Part shown: positions 46,089-55,930 of the stretch, in pieces
Layout of the letters: each line of letters starts with the position of its first letter
Numbering within the stretch: position 1 is the stretch's first letter
Source: Verrucomicrobiota bacterium
GTDB lineage: Bacteria > Verrucomicrobiota > Verrucomicrobiia > Opitutales > UBA953
Assembly: GCA_016871415.1 (NCBI GenBank)
Contig: VHDL01000005.1
Coordinates: 47,501 to 111,500 of the forward strand
Length of the DNA stretch: 64,000 nucleotides
Direction: 5' to 3'
Program-made: the position numbers and the translations under genes
The notes under the pieces: model-generated
What the model saw: the letters and a program-made list of their open reading frames with translations, nothing else
The model's database searches: none
Told to the model about the DNA's origin: nothing

Positions 46089-47323
46089 ACGCGGGCGCGC
46101 CGAGGACCGCGTGGATCGCCGTGGCGCTGCTCATGCCGGTGGCGCTGCTCAACTACCTCGACCGGCAGCTCATCGCGACGATGCAGAAGTCGATCATGGC
46201 CGGCGTCTCCGGATTCGAGGGCGGCGATAAAATGGAGAAGTGGGGCCACATGCTGGCCTGGTTCAAGTGGACGTACGCCCTGGCGAGCCCCCTGGCCGGA
46301 CTCGTCGCGGACCGCCTCAGCCGCCGTTGGATCATCTGCGCGAGCCTGTTCATCTGGTCGGCCGACACCTGGGCCACTTCGCTCGTCAGCACATACGATC
46401 AGCTCGTCGTGACGCGCGCGGTGATGGGGCTCAGCGAGGCGTTCTACATCCCGGCCGCGCTGGCGCTCATCGCCGACCACCATGCCGGCGCGACACGTTC
46501 GAGGGCCGTGGGCCTGCACCAGGTCGGCATCTACGCGGGCGTGATGCTCGGCAGCCTCGGCGGCTTCGCGGCCGACGACCCGGACATCGGCTGGGCCGCC
46601 TCCTTCGCGTTCCTCGGCGGACTGGGCGTCCTCTACGCGGCGCCCCTCTTCCTGCTGCTCAGGGAGGCGCGCCATGAGACGGAACGGGAGAAGGCGCCTC
46701 CGTCGCGTTCGGTGAAGGAACTGCTCGGCGACCGGAATTTCCTCCTGCTCCTCGCCTACTTCACCCTGCCCGCGATGGCGGGCTGGGTCGTGCGCGACTG
46801 GATGCCGAGCGTCCTGCAGAAGGAGCTGAAGCTCACGCAGGGCCTCGCGGGCTTCAGCGCGGTCATCTGGTGGCAGGGCGCGGCCGTGCTCAGCGCGGTG
46901 GCCGGAGGCTGGCTGGCGGACCGCCGCATGCGTTCGTCCGAACGCGGACGCGTCGAGGTGAGCGCGCTCGGCATGGCGCTCATCATCCCGGCCATGCTCG
47001 GCGTCGGGCTGGTCCTGGACCGGGGCTCGCTCCCGCTGGCCATCGGATTCCTGATGCTGTTCGGCCTCGGCTGGGGGCTTTTCGACTCGAACAACATGCC
47101 GATCCTGGCCCAGATCACCCGCCCGGGACTGCGGGCGACGGGTTACGGACTGATGAACTTGGTGAGCATCTCCTGCGGCGGGCTCGCGGACGTCGGGTTC
47201 GGCTGGCTGCGCGACCGCGAGGTGCCCCTGGAGCTGGTCTTCGGCGGATTCGCGGGGATCGCTTGTCTCTCGGCCTGGCTCGTCCTAAGCATCCGCATCC
47301 CGTCCCGCCCCGCCCCCCGATGA
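46085..47323 (+). CDS. MFS transporter (probable sialic acid/sugar acid importer)
   Basis: 412 residues, 12 predicted helices in two halves. MFS loop motifs: GLVADRLSRRWI after helix 2 and GGWLADRRMRSSERGR in the second half; LNYLDRQLIATM begins helix 1 as in the anion:cation symporter group. Position between the mutarotase and nanA genes, with 4-nt overlaps on both sides, indicates uptake of N-acetylneuraminate, though hexuronates or other sugar acids cannot be excluded from sequence. Confidence 0.88.
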   Translation: MNAGAPRTAWIAVALLMPVALLNYLDRQLIATMQKSIMAGVSGFEGGDKMEKWGHMLAWFKWTYALASPLAGLVADRLSRRWIICASLFIWSADTWATSLVSTYDQLVVTRAVMGLSEAFYIPAALALIADHHAGATRSRAVGLHQVGIYAGVMLGSLGGFAADDPDIGWAASFAFLGGLGVLYAAPLFLLLREARHETEREKAPPSRSVKELLGDRNFLLLLAYFTLPAMAGWVVRDWMPSVLQKELKLTQGLAGFSAVIWWQGAAVLSAVAGGWLADRRMRSSERGRVEVSALGMALIIPAMLGVGLVLDRGSLPLAIGFLMLFGLGWGLFDSNNMPILAQITRPGLRATGYGLMNLVSISCGGLADVGFGWLRDREVPLELVFGGFAGIACLSAWLVLSIRIPSRPAPR

Positions 47324-48240
47324 GCGCCCCCTTCTCCTTCCGCGGACTGTGCCCTGCGGCCCACACGCCGATGCACGCCGACGGATCGGTGAACCTGGCG
47401 GGCGTGGGTCCGCTGGCGGCGCACCTCGCCAGGCACGGCCTGACGACCGCCTTCATCTGCGGGACGACGGGAGAAAGCAGCTCGCTGACCGTCGCGGAGC
47501 GCGCCTCCCTCTCGGACGCCTGGGCGAAGGCCGGTCCCGAGCACGGGGTGAAGGTCGTGGTGCACGTGGGCTCCAACTGCCTGCAGGACGCGGCGGCGCT
47601 GGCGGCGCACGCCGAAGGCAACCGGGCGGACGCGGTCTCGATGATCGCGCCCAGCTACTTCCGTCCGCGCACGCTGGAGGACTTGGTGGCCTGCTGCGAA
47701 ATCGTCGCAAGGGGGTGCCCGCGCACGCCGTTCTACTACTACGACATTCCGGCAATGACGGGCATCCCCAGCTTCCCCGTCGACGTCTTCCTGGAGGCCG
47801 CCGCCCGCCGCATCCCCAACCTCGCCGGCGTGAAGTATTCCAATCCCGACCTCGCGGCGATGCGCCGGGGCGCCGCGCTGCAGGGCGGACGCTTCGACCT
47901 GCCCTTCGGCATCGATGAACGCTACCTCGAGGCGCTCGACGCGGGCGCCAAGGGCGGCGTGGGCAGCACCTACAACTTCATGCCGGGCGTGCTGCGACGC
48001 ATCATCGAGGCGCACGGGCGGGGCGACCGCCGGGCGGCCGAAGCCGACCAGGCCCGCGTGCCCGCCGTGGTCGACGTGCTCGCAAGACGCGGCTACCTCG
48101 GGGCGGCCAAGGCCCTCATGCGCGAACTCGGCGTGCCGGTCGGCCCCGCCCGCCTGCCCAACGGCAACCCGTCTCCGACCGAGCTCAAGGCGATGCTCGG
48201 CGAACTGGAGGCGATGGGCTACTTCTCATGGAAAGACTGA
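47320..48240 (+). CDS. nanA: N-acetylneuraminate lyase
   Basis: 306 residues from MSAPFSFRGLCPAAHTP, DHDPS/NAL-family TIM barrel that splits N-acetylneuraminate to pyruvate and N-acetylmannosamine. GTTGE (48-52), the tyrosine Y141 in FYYYDIPAMTG and Schiff-base lysine K172 in AGVKYSNPDL are all present; the YYDIPAMTG motif favours NAL over dihydrodipicolinate synthase. ATGA-type overlap with the transporter; the sialidase gene starts 13 nt before its stop. The next pathway enzymes (ManNAc kinase, NanE) are not in this window. Confidence 0.93.
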   Translation: MSAPFSFRGLCPAAHTPMHADGSVNLAGVGPLAAHLARHGLTTAFICGTTGESSSLTVAERASLSDAWAKAGPEHGVKVVVHVGSNCLQDAAALAAHAEGNRADAVSMIAPSYFRPRTLEDLVACCEIVARGCPRTPFYYYDIPAMTGIPSFPVDVFLEAAARRIPNLAGVKYSNPDLAAMRRGAALQGGRFDLPFGIDERYLEALDAGAKGGVGSTYNFMPGVLRRIIEAHGRGDRRAAEADQARVPAVVDVLARRGYLGAAKALMRELGVPVGPARLPNGNPSPTELKAMLGELEAMGYFSWKD

Positions 48241-49340
48241 TCCCCGCCCTCCTCCTCGCGGCTGCGACGCTCTGCGCCCAGCCCCGTCTCGCCGACACGC
48301 CCGCAGTCGCGGTCTTCGAGGCGAGGAAGAACATCCCCCACGCCTCCGTGCGCATCCCAGCGCTGCTCGCGACGGCCAAAGGCACGCTCATCGCTTCAGC
48401 CGAAGCACGCGACAATGCCACCGATCAGGCGGGCAACGACCTGCTGGTCTCGGTGTCCAAGGACGGCGGCGCCTCCTGGTCGAAACCGTTCGTCGCCTAC
48501 GAACAGGGGGCCGACAGCTGCAACAACCCCTGCCTCGTCCAGGACGCCCGCAGCGGCAGGGTCTTCCTCTTCTTCCAGACTTTCCCCGCAGGGGGCAAGG
48601 AGTTCGGCGGACTGCCGGCCGGACCCAAGGACCCGAAGGGCAACCGGCTCAAGATGATCACGTCGGATGACGAAGGGGCGAGCTGGTCCGGACCGGTCGA
48701 CCTCAGCGACGCGCTCAAGCCCGGGGACGCCGTGACCTGCGCCTCCGGCCCCGGCATCGGCATCCAGCTGGCCGGCGGCAGGCACGCGGGGCGGCTGATC
48801 ATCCCCTTCAATTCGCAGGACCCGAAACGCAACTTCGTCAACTGGGCGGCCATCAGCGACGACGGCGGCCGCACCTGGAGGCGGGGCGAGCCTGTCCCGC
48901 AGGAAGGCATGCAGCTCAACGAGGTGCAGGTGGCGCAATCTTCCGACGGACGGCTCTACCTCAACTCACGCCGCTGGAAGGGCACGGGGCTGCGCAAGGT
49001 CGCCTGGTCTTCGGACGGCGGCGTCACCTGGACGAAGGCGGCCGATGACCCGGCCCTTCCCGAGCCGACCTGCCAGGGCAGCCTGCTTGCGGTCTCGCGC
49101 GACAAGGCCGGTTCGCTGCTCTTCCTGAATCCCGCCGGCAAGGGACGCACCAACGGAACGCTACGACGGTCCGATGACGGCGGCAGGACCTGGGCGGAAT
49201 CGACCCTGCTGTTTCCCGGACCCTTCGCTTACAGTTCCATCGCGCGCATCGGCGGAGACCTCGGGGTGCTCTACGAACCGAACAGCAACACGGTGGTGCT
49301 CTTCCGCAAGGTGACCGGACTGGGACTCGACGCGCGGTGA
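48228..49340 (+). CDS. secreted sialidase (GH33 exo-alpha-sialidase)
   Basis: 370 residues with a signal peptide (MERLIPALLLAAATLCAQ). Six-bladed propeller with five Asp-box repeats: SKDGGASW (77-84), SDDEGASW (146-153), SDDGGRTW (210-217), SSDGGVTW (261-268) and SDDGGRTW (315-322). The RIP motif R42, an acid in RDNATDQ, E232 in NEVQV, the arginines at 248-249 and Y335 in FAYSS make up the GH33 active site. It frees terminal sialic acids from glycans outside the cell. Last gene of the operon, overlapping nanA. Confidence 0.92.
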   Translation: MERLIPALLLAAATLCAQPRLADTPAVAVFEARKNIPHASVRIPALLATAKGTLIASAEARDNATDQAGNDLLVSVSKDGGASWSKPFVAYEQGADSCNNPCLVQDARSGRVFLFFQTFPAGGKEFGGLPAGPKDPKGNRLKMITSDDEGASWSGPVDLSDALKPGDAVTCASGPGIGIQLAGGRHAGRLIIPFNSQDPKRNFVNWAAISDDGGRTWRRGEPVPQEGMQLNEVQVAQSSDGRLYLNSRRWKGTGLRKVAWSSDGGVTWTKAADDPALPEPTCQGSLLAVSRDKAGSLLFLNPAGKGRTNGTLRRSDDGGRTWAESTLLFPGPFAYSSIARIGGDLGVLYEPNSNTVVLFRKVTGLGLDAR

Positions 49341-49346
49341 GGTCGC

Positions 49347-49454
49347 TCAGCCCGCCTGCTCCAGCATCCGCCAGCACAGCAGCTGCTGGCGGGGCAGGTG
49401 GAAGGGCCCCTTCCACATCGAGCCCTTGAGCTGTAAGGGGTCACGCGCCCGACG
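49347..49454 (-). pseudogene. C-terminal remnant of an N-acylglucosamine 2-epimerase (AGE) gene
   Basis: On the minus strand an open stretch of 35 codons, with no start, reads DPLQLKGSMWKGPFHLPRQQ then LLCWRMLEQAG and a stop. This matches the conserved last helices of AGE-family epimerases (KG..WKGPFH.PR......W..L). An in-frame stop at 49455-49457 and absence of any upstream homology show the rest is deleted. AGE converts N-acetylmannosamine, the nanA product, to N-acetylglucosamine, so the remnant belongs to the neighbouring operon by function. Confidence 0.85.
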
Positions 49455-49474
49455 CTAGAACGCCCGCCGCCGCG

Positions 49475-50152
49475 TCAACGCTCGGACTCCGGCGGAACGA
49501 GGAAAGGCTCCGCCGCTGACGGCGGGTCGCCGTAATAATAACGGATGAGCCCGGCGAGGTGCTCTTTGATTTCAGCCGCCAGGAAAGAGCCGAAGTGGAT
49601 CTCCCTCCCCTGCGAAGCGACCACGACTGAATCCACGGGCTGATTGTTCCGCTTAGAGCCCCGGAAATCCAAAGTGACCTTCACCGCCTCCCCGGCCGCC
49701 AGGGTCGAGGTCCAGCCGACATAAGGCAGGATCCGCAAGCGGACGGTGATGAGCTCGTCGGTCAAGGTGAGCCGATAGCGCGCAACCGTAAAGGCGATGC
49801 CCACGAGGAAGAACGGGACGTAGAAGAGCGCCAGTAGGGCGAAGTGCCACCAATCAGGATGTTCGACCATCCGGCCGTTCATCTTCACCGAACCTTGGGA
49901 CATCATGTAGAAGAACACGACGCAGTGGGCACAGGTGAAGATCAGCCAGAACCAGCCGAACCACGTCCCGAGCCGCACGCCGTAAGCGACCCCTTGGTTT
50001 TTGGTTTCGACCAACACCTTCGGATGCCCTCGGGTCACCTCCTCATCGGAAAGAACCGGCGCCTCGCGTCCGGTCGCCACCGCCGCCTGACGCGCTTCGG
50101 CCGCGGCCTTCAGGCGCGCGAACTTGGCCAGGAATTCTTCGCGTAGTCCCAT
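49475..50152 (-). CDS. two-helix membrane protein with C-terminal PH-like domain, unknown
   Basis: 225 residues. A soluble N-terminal helix-rich part (LREEFLAKFARLKAAAEARQ), two membrane helices (about 62-82 FGWFWLIFTCAHCVVFFYMM and 105-125 FALLALFYVPFFLVGIAFTV), then a beta-rich domain that ends in a helix (IHFGSFLAAEIKEHLAGLIRYYYG). Its layout repeats in the next gene (50179-50868), with about 26 nt between them. No named family; bacterial PH-like (bPH) domains show the same strands-then-helix end. Role unknown. Confidence 0.72.
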   Translation of the reverse strand: MGLREEFLAKFARLKAAAEARQAAVATGREAPVLSDEEVTRGHPKVLVETKNQGVAYGVRLGTWFGWFWLIFTCAHCVVFFYMMSQGSVKMNGRMVEHPDWWHFALLALFYVPFFLVGIAFTVARYRLTLTDELITVRLRILPYVGWTSTLAAGEAVKVTLDFRGSKRNNQPVDSVVVASQGREIHFGSFLAAEIKEHLAGLIRYYYGDPPSAAEPFLVPPESER

Positions 50153-50178
50153 GGTTTCGTGGAGTCGAAGGGGTCAGG

Positions 50179-50868
50179 TCAGCCGACACGAGGATTTTCC
50201 GGCCCTTGGCCGTATAATTCGGAACCGTTGTAGTAATGGTCGATGAGGATGGCCAGTCGGGCGCGTTCGGCGTGATGCAGGTCGGCGCCCAGCACGATCT
50301 CCGCCTCGTCCGAAGAGACCACGACGGATAACTGCGCGTAACTGCCGCCATGCTGGCCGCGACGTCGCGCCCGGGCTCCCCGGTAGGCAAGTCCCACGCG
50401 GACTTCCGCGGCGCTCGGCAACCGCCACTCCTGGTCGAGACGTCCGAAGACCCGGCGACGGACCACCGAAGCGTCATCACCGAAGACGAGTTCGTGGCTC
50501 CGCATGAGCATCCGTAGTGGCGCATAGGCCATCAAGGCGGAGATCGGCAACGTCAGCGACGTCGCGTAAAGGAACGGGTGTGCGGTCCGCTGGCAAAGAT
50601 TGAAGGTCGACACGAAGATCATCGCCACGCCCGCCGCCATGAAGCCCACGAGCAGGAGCCAGTTGCCGGCCCCGATGACATCCGAACGCAGCGCCCACCC
50701 GTCGGCCCGCGGCTCTTGGCCAGAAAGCGAGGCCGCCAGTTCGGCGTGATGGCCAGGCAGGACCCGCAACCCCTTCTTCGCGACCGGCAGCCATTCCTTT
50801 TCCGGGTACGCGGCGCACCGCTGCTCGCATTCGGCGAGCCGCTCGGCTAGGGGCTTGGCGGCGGACAT
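50179..50868 (-). CDS. two-helix membrane protein, paralogous layout to its neighbour, unknown
   Basis: 229 residues: soluble N-terminal part, two hydrophobic helices (about 66-86 GNWLLLVGFMAAGVAMIFVS and 98-118 PFLYATSLTLPISALMAY), then a beta-rich domain (VVRRRVFGRLDQEWRLP... SVVVSSDEAEIVLGADLHHA) ending in RLAILIDHYYNGSELY, the counterpart of LAGLIRYYYGD in the neighbour. The two probably arose by duplication and act together in the membrane. Divergent from the pseudogene at 50955. Confidence 0.7.
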   Translation of the reverse strand: MSAAKPLAERLAECEQRCAAYPEKEWLPVAKKGLRVLPGHHAELAASLSGQEPRADGWALRSDVIGAGNWLLLVGFMAAGVAMIFVSTFNLCQRTAHPFLYATSLTLPISALMAYAPLRMLMRSHELVFGDDASVVRRRVFGRLDQEWRLPSAAEVRVGLAYRGARARRRGQHGGSYAQLSVVVSSDEAEIVLGADLHHAERARLAILIDHYYNGSELYGQGPENPRVG

Positions 50869-50954
50869 GAACCGAACCTAAACCAGACCTTACGGCCGAC
50901 AATCCAACGCTGGCTTGAACCAGGGCGGGTTCTAGCTGTCCCTAGGACACCCCC

Positions 50955-51225
50955 ATGCGCCCCCTTCTCGCCCTGCTCCTCCTGCCCTTGGCCGTCCTGT
51001 CCGGCGGCACGAAGCACACCATCACCTACCCGGCTTCGGACAAGCCCGGCGAACTCGTCTTCCCCGCGACCTACAACCTCTGGATTCCCGAGGACGTAAA
51101 GACAGTGCGCGGGATCATCGTCCACCAACACGGCTGCGGCGAAGGCTCGAACAAGGGGCCGTGACCGCGGCGGACGACCTGCACTGGCAGGCCCTGGCCC
51201 GCAAATTCGTGACGGCTGCGACGAG
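50955..51225 (+). pseudogene. truncated, frameshifted secreted alpha/beta-hydrolase gene
   Basis: Begins with a good signal peptide ([19 protein letters not shown]) and the start of a hydrolase-like domain with oxyanion-type loop [16 protein letters not shown], then a stop at 51162. In the next frame the same homology goes on as [16 protein letters not shown], so one base has been lost in GGGGCC near 51158. Homology ends before the eno stop at 51228, so the 3' end is also deleted. Not expressed as a full protein. Confidence 0.82.
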
Positions 51226-51227
51226 GG

Positions 51228-52619
<1,392 letters not shown>

Positions 52620-52640
52620 TCAGGAAACGAGGCCAAAAGG

Positions 52641-52673
52641 CGACCCCGCTCGGCTCAAAGCCGGGCGGGGTCG
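52641..52673 (-). terminator. terminator behind tRNA-Val
   Basis: 14-bp stem CGACCCCGCTCGGC (52641-52654) / GCCGGGCGGGGTCG (52660-52673) with one T-G pair, loop TCAAA, then CCTTTTGG on the minus strand. It lies 5 nt after the tRNA-Val 3' end and upstream of the eno promoter region. Confidence 0.9.
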
Positions 52674-52678
52674 GGAAG

Positions 52679-52755
52679 TGGTGGGAGTAGTAGAACTCGA
52701 ATCTACGACCTCCTGCGTGTCATGCAGGCGCTCTAACCAACTGAGCTATACCCCC
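52679..52755 (-). tRNA. tRNA-Val (anticodon GAC)
   Basis: Minus-strand cloverleaf: acceptor GGGGGTA/TACTCCC (one G-T pair), D arm GCTC..GAGC, anticodon stem CCTGC/GCAGG with loop ATGACAC giving anticodon GAC, T arm GTAGA TTCGAGT TCTAC, discriminator A and encoded CCA (52681-52679). Confidence 0.95.
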
Positions 52756-52804
52756 TGAAAGGCGGAAGCTGAACAAAGGACGGCGGGGAGGCTCTGGCAA
52801 GCCT

Positions 52805-53293
52805 TCAATGCACGTCCCCGATGTACACGGCGGTGCCGTCCTTGAGGGCACGGACGAGCACCTGAGCGAGCCCTCGGGGGGATAGGGAGTGCTGGTCCAA
52901 GGCGTCCATGGGAATCCATTCGAACCCAACCTGCCGTCGGTCCTGCCCCTTGCCCTCGCCGAGCGGGGAAAAATCCGGACACTCGCAATGGAAGACGGCC
53001 TCCACCTGATGGAAGCGGGCGTGGATGCGGCGCATCTTATGGTTCTTGCCGACGTATTCACGCACGTACAGGAGCGACCTGGGCATCACCGCGAGACCGA
53101 GCTCCTCGGCGACTTCACGTCGCACGGCGTCGGGCAAGGTCTCGCCATGCTCCTGCCCTCCGCCTGGCAGCACGAGGAACTCCCCCTCGTCGGTGCGAAC
53201 ACGGACGGTGAGTAGCCGTCCGTCGCGGATGATCACGGCCCGGGCGGCGATGCGCACGGATTCGGAATGACGTTCGGACCCGGATTGCCTCAC
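52805..53293 (-). CDS. Nudix hydrolase
   Basis: About 162 residues from a GTG at 53293. The Nudix box is complete: GGGQEHGETLPDAVRREVAE followed by ELG (pattern G-x5-E-x7-REVxEExG). It hydrolyses a nucleoside diphosphate linked to another group; substrate unknown. No ATG lies near the homologous N-terminus (SVRIAARAVIIRDGRLL). A longer frame to 53398 overlaps yebC antisense and is rejected. Same strand as yebC upstream (49-nt gap). Confidence 0.82.
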   Translation of the reverse strand: MRQSGSERHSESVRIAARAVIIRDGRLLTVRVRTDEGEFLVLPGGGQEHGETLPDAVRREVAEELGLAVMPRSLLYVREYVGKNHKMRRIHARFHQVEAVFHCECPDFSPLGEGKGQDRRQVGFEWIPMDALDQHSLSPRGLAQVLVRALKDGTAVYIGDVH

Positions 53294-53342
53294 TTCCCGC
53301 AAACTGTGCGTAAACGTGCCGGAAGCAAACCCTGTCGGCGAC

Positions 53343-54083
53343 TCAGCCCAGGGCCGAGGGCTCGATGTGCTGGTTGCCGTGCACGGCCTTGACATCATCG
53401 AGCGCCTCCAGCGCGTCGATGAGCTCGAAGACCTGCTTGGCGGCGGCGGCGTCGGAGACCGGGACGGGGATGGAGGAGATGTAGGCCAGCTCGGCCGACT
53501 CGGGCTTGATGCCCTTCTCCTGAAGCGCCTTGGAGATGGCGTCGAACGCGGTGATCGGGGAGAGCACCTCGAAGTGGTCGCCGTTGTTCACGATGTCCTC
53601 GGCTCCGGCCTCGAGGGCGAGCTCCATGAGGGCGTCCTCACCGACCTGGGACGAGCCGATGAGGAACTGCCCCTTCTTCTGGAAGCTGTGGGAGACGGCG
53701 CCGGTCTGCGCCATGTTGCCGCCGTTGTCATTGAAGGCCTGCCTCACCTCGGCGGCGGCACGATTCTTGTTGTCGGTAGTGACCTCGACGATCAGGCCGA
53801 CTCCGCCCGGGGCGTAACCTTCGTAGACGATCTCCTCGTAAATGACGCCGGGAATCTCTCCCGTGCCCTTCTGCACGGCGCGCTTGATGTTGTCGCCCGG
53901 CATGTTGGCCGCGCGCGCCTTGTCCATCAGCGTGCGCAGTCGGGCGTTGGATTCGGGATTCCCGCCGCCGGCGCGGGCGGCCAGGGTGATTTCCTTGGCC
54001 AGGACGGAGAAGATCTTGCCCCGCTTGGCGTCGATGACGGCCTTGTGCCGCTTAGTGGTGTGCCACTTGCTGTGTCCTGACAT
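53343..54083 (-). CDS. yebC: YebC/PmpR-family transcription or translation factor
   Basis: 246 residues from MSGHSKWHTTKRHKAVIDAK, the universal YebC start. Further anchors: KIFSVLAKEITLAARAGGGN, IYEGYAPGGVGLIVEVTTDN and GGNMAQTGAVSHSFQKKG. The family was described as DNA-binding regulators and, more recently, as helpers of ribosomes at proline-rich stretches. A 77-codon upstream extension of the frame enters yidC and is rejected. Between yidC and the Nudix gene. Confidence 0.95.
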   Translation of the reverse strand: MSGHSKWHTTKRHKAVIDAKRGKIFSVLAKEITLAARAGGGNPESNARLRTLMDKARAANMPGDNIKRAVQKGTGEIPGVIYEEIVYEGYAPGGVGLIVEVTTDNKNRAAAEVRQAFNDNGGNMAQTGAVSHSFQKKGQFLIGSSQVGEDALMELALEAGAEDIVNNGDHFEVLSPITAFDAISKALQEKGIKPESAELAYISSIPVPVSDAAAAKQVFELIDALEALDDVKAVHGNQHIEPSALG

Positions 54084-54100
54084 GGCTGGTGAAGGCTGGT

Positions 54101-55852
54101 TCAGCCCTTGGCGGGCTTCGCTGAGACCGCTTCGGAGACGTCCTTGGTAAGGACCGCCTGCAGCATGGTCAAAAGGTTCTGGATGGTCATGTACAACGTC
54201 AGCGCGGAGGCCATCTGGTAGCAGATCACCGGGAAGAAGATGGTCAGCAGGTTGAAGATCATCTTCTGCGAGGGATCGGCCTGGGGCGAGGGAGTCATCT
54301 TCATCGACAGCCACATGGTGACCCCCATCAGCACCGGCAAGGGATTGACGGGGAAGTCGGCGATGTGCGCGACGGTGTCGGGAGCGGAGAGGTCGCCAAT
54401 CCAGAGGAAGGAGCGGAGCCGGAGCTCGACGGTGGTCTGGAACGCCGTGTAGAGGCCGAAGAAGATCGGGATCTGGATGAGCACGGGCAAGCAGCCGGCG
54501 AAGGGGTTGATCTTGTGCTCCTGGTACAGCTTCATCAGCTCCTTCTGCATCTTCTCGGGGTTGTCCTTGTGCCGCTCACGGATGTCCTGCATCGGCTTGG
54601 AGAACTTCTGCATCTTCTTCGCCGCCTTCTGCTGGGCCGACGTGAGCGGCCAGGTGAGGGCCTTGAGGATGACGGTGAGGGCCACGACGGCCCAGCCCCA
54701 AGACCAGGCGCCGCTCCATCCGAGCATGTGATGGACGCCGCCCAAGGAGGCGAGGAGCAGCTTGCAGATGGAGTCAAAGGGGATGAAGCCGAAGAGCTTT
54801 GTGAACTGCAGGACCTCGACCTGCGCGTCAGGCAGCGCGGAGACGCGCGCATACTCCTTGGGGCCGACGAAGAGTTCGCCGGACTGGGTCACGCTGAGGT
54901 CGGCCGCGGCCGGCGTCTCCCAGGACGCGTAGGCGTCGACGCCACGGCCGCCGGCGGCGAGCGCGACGGGACGCACGAGGACGTCGCTGCGGGCGCCGCG
55001 CGCCGCAGGATCGGGACGGATGACGGAGGCGAAGAACTGGTTGCCCGAGGCGACCCAGCCGTGGGCCCGTCCGGCGGCCGCGACGGCATGCTCGGCCTCC
55101 GCCTTGTGCGCGCCGAGTCCGAAGATACCGCTGGAGTCCGTGAAGACGTCGAGTCCGACGCGGCTGAGGCCCTCGCCGTCATGGGCGAGCACCGACAGGA
55201 ACTGATTCACCGAATCCCCGGCGGTCGGCTCCCAGGAGCCGGTGGAGAGCCAGAACTTGGGCGCCGCACGGTCCTTGGAGGCGGGGATCAGCCGCGTGCT
55301 GAATCGGAGGAGGTGGGGCTCGGGTTCGCCGGCCTTGGACAGGGCGTAGCTGCGCTCCACGCGGGTGCCGTCCGCCAGCCTGCCTACGAAGGTGACGGCA
55401 TCGCCGCCGGCTTCGGGCGCGACGGGAAGGAACTCGGAACGGACGGACTCGAGCTGCCGGGTGGCCGGATTCTGCACGGCGAGGGTCAGCGCGGCCTCCT
55501 CATTGCCGGCGTTGAAAAGGACGTTGCCGGCGGCCTTGCCCTGCGCGGCCTTCTCGCGGAGCAGCTCGATCCTCTCGATGGCGCCGCCGCGCGAGGTGAA
55601 GGTGACGCGGAGCACGCCGTTCTCACGGACGAACCGGCGCACTTCGGCCTCGGCCACGGCCTTCGGAGCCAGGGCGGAAGAAGGGGGCGGAGGCGAAGCC
55701 GGCGAAATCGCAGGCGCCGCGGAGGCGGCCGCGACGGGAGCGGCGGACTTGGCGCCGGGGGCGGGCGCCGGGCTCGGCTTGCTGGTGAAAAAGAAGAGGG
55801 CGAAGGCCCCCGCGATGCAGGTCGTGCCCAGGATGAAGTTCTTTCGGTCCAT
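54101..55852 (-). CDS. yidC: membrane protein insertase YidC
   Basis: 583 residues from MDRKNFILGTTCIAGAFALFF. First helix at the N-terminus, then an Ala/Pro-rich linker, a large periplasmic beta-sandwich (about 70-350) and the five-helix insertase core: SWGWAVVALTVILKALTWPL, a coiled cytoplasmic hairpin (KKMQKFSKPMQDIRERHKDN), NPFAGCLPVLIQIPIFFGLY and LTLYMTIQNLLTM. Inserts proteins with or without SecYEG. The positively charged groove residue is lysine (LKALTWPL), where E. coli has arginine. Gene order here: pyrE-yidC-yebC. Confidence 0.96.
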   Translation of the reverse strand: MDRKNFILGTTCIAGAFALFFFTSKPSPAPAPGAKSAAPVAAASAAPAISPASPPPPSSALAPKAVAEAEVRRFVRENGVLRVTFTSRGGAIERIELLREKAAQGKAAGNVLFNAGNEEAALTLAVQNPATRQLESVRSEFLPVAPEAGGDAVTFVGRLADGTRVERSYALSKAGEPEPHLLRFSTRLIPASKDRAAPKFWLSTGSWEPTAGDSVNQFLSVLAHDGEGLSRVGLDVFTDSSGIFGLGAHKAEAEHAVAAAGRAHGWVASGNQFFASVIRPDPAARGARSDVLVRPVALAAGGRGVDAYASWETPAAADLSVTQSGELFVGPKEYARVSALPDAQVEVLQFTKLFGFIPFDSICKLLLASLGGVHHMLGWSGAWSWGWAVVALTVILKALTWPLTSAQQKAAKKMQKFSKPMQDIRERHKDNPEKMQKELMKLYQEHKINPFAGCLPVLIQIPIFFGLYTAFQTTVELRLRSFLWIGDLSAPDTVAHIADFPVNPLPVLMGVTMWLSMKMTPSPQADPSQKMIFNLLTIFFPVICYQMASALTLYMTIQNLLTMLQAVLTKDVSEAVSAKPAKG

Positions 55853-55930
55853 GGAGAAAGAATGAGCCCTTGGGCGTAGGGAAGCTCCCCACCGGGCGCA
55901 AGGCAAAGGCGCCCCGCCCCGGGACGCGGC

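Noticed and set aside
47115-48015. Long minus-strand frames opposite nanA
   Set aside because: Shadows; nanA has complete catalytic motifs and operon overlaps.
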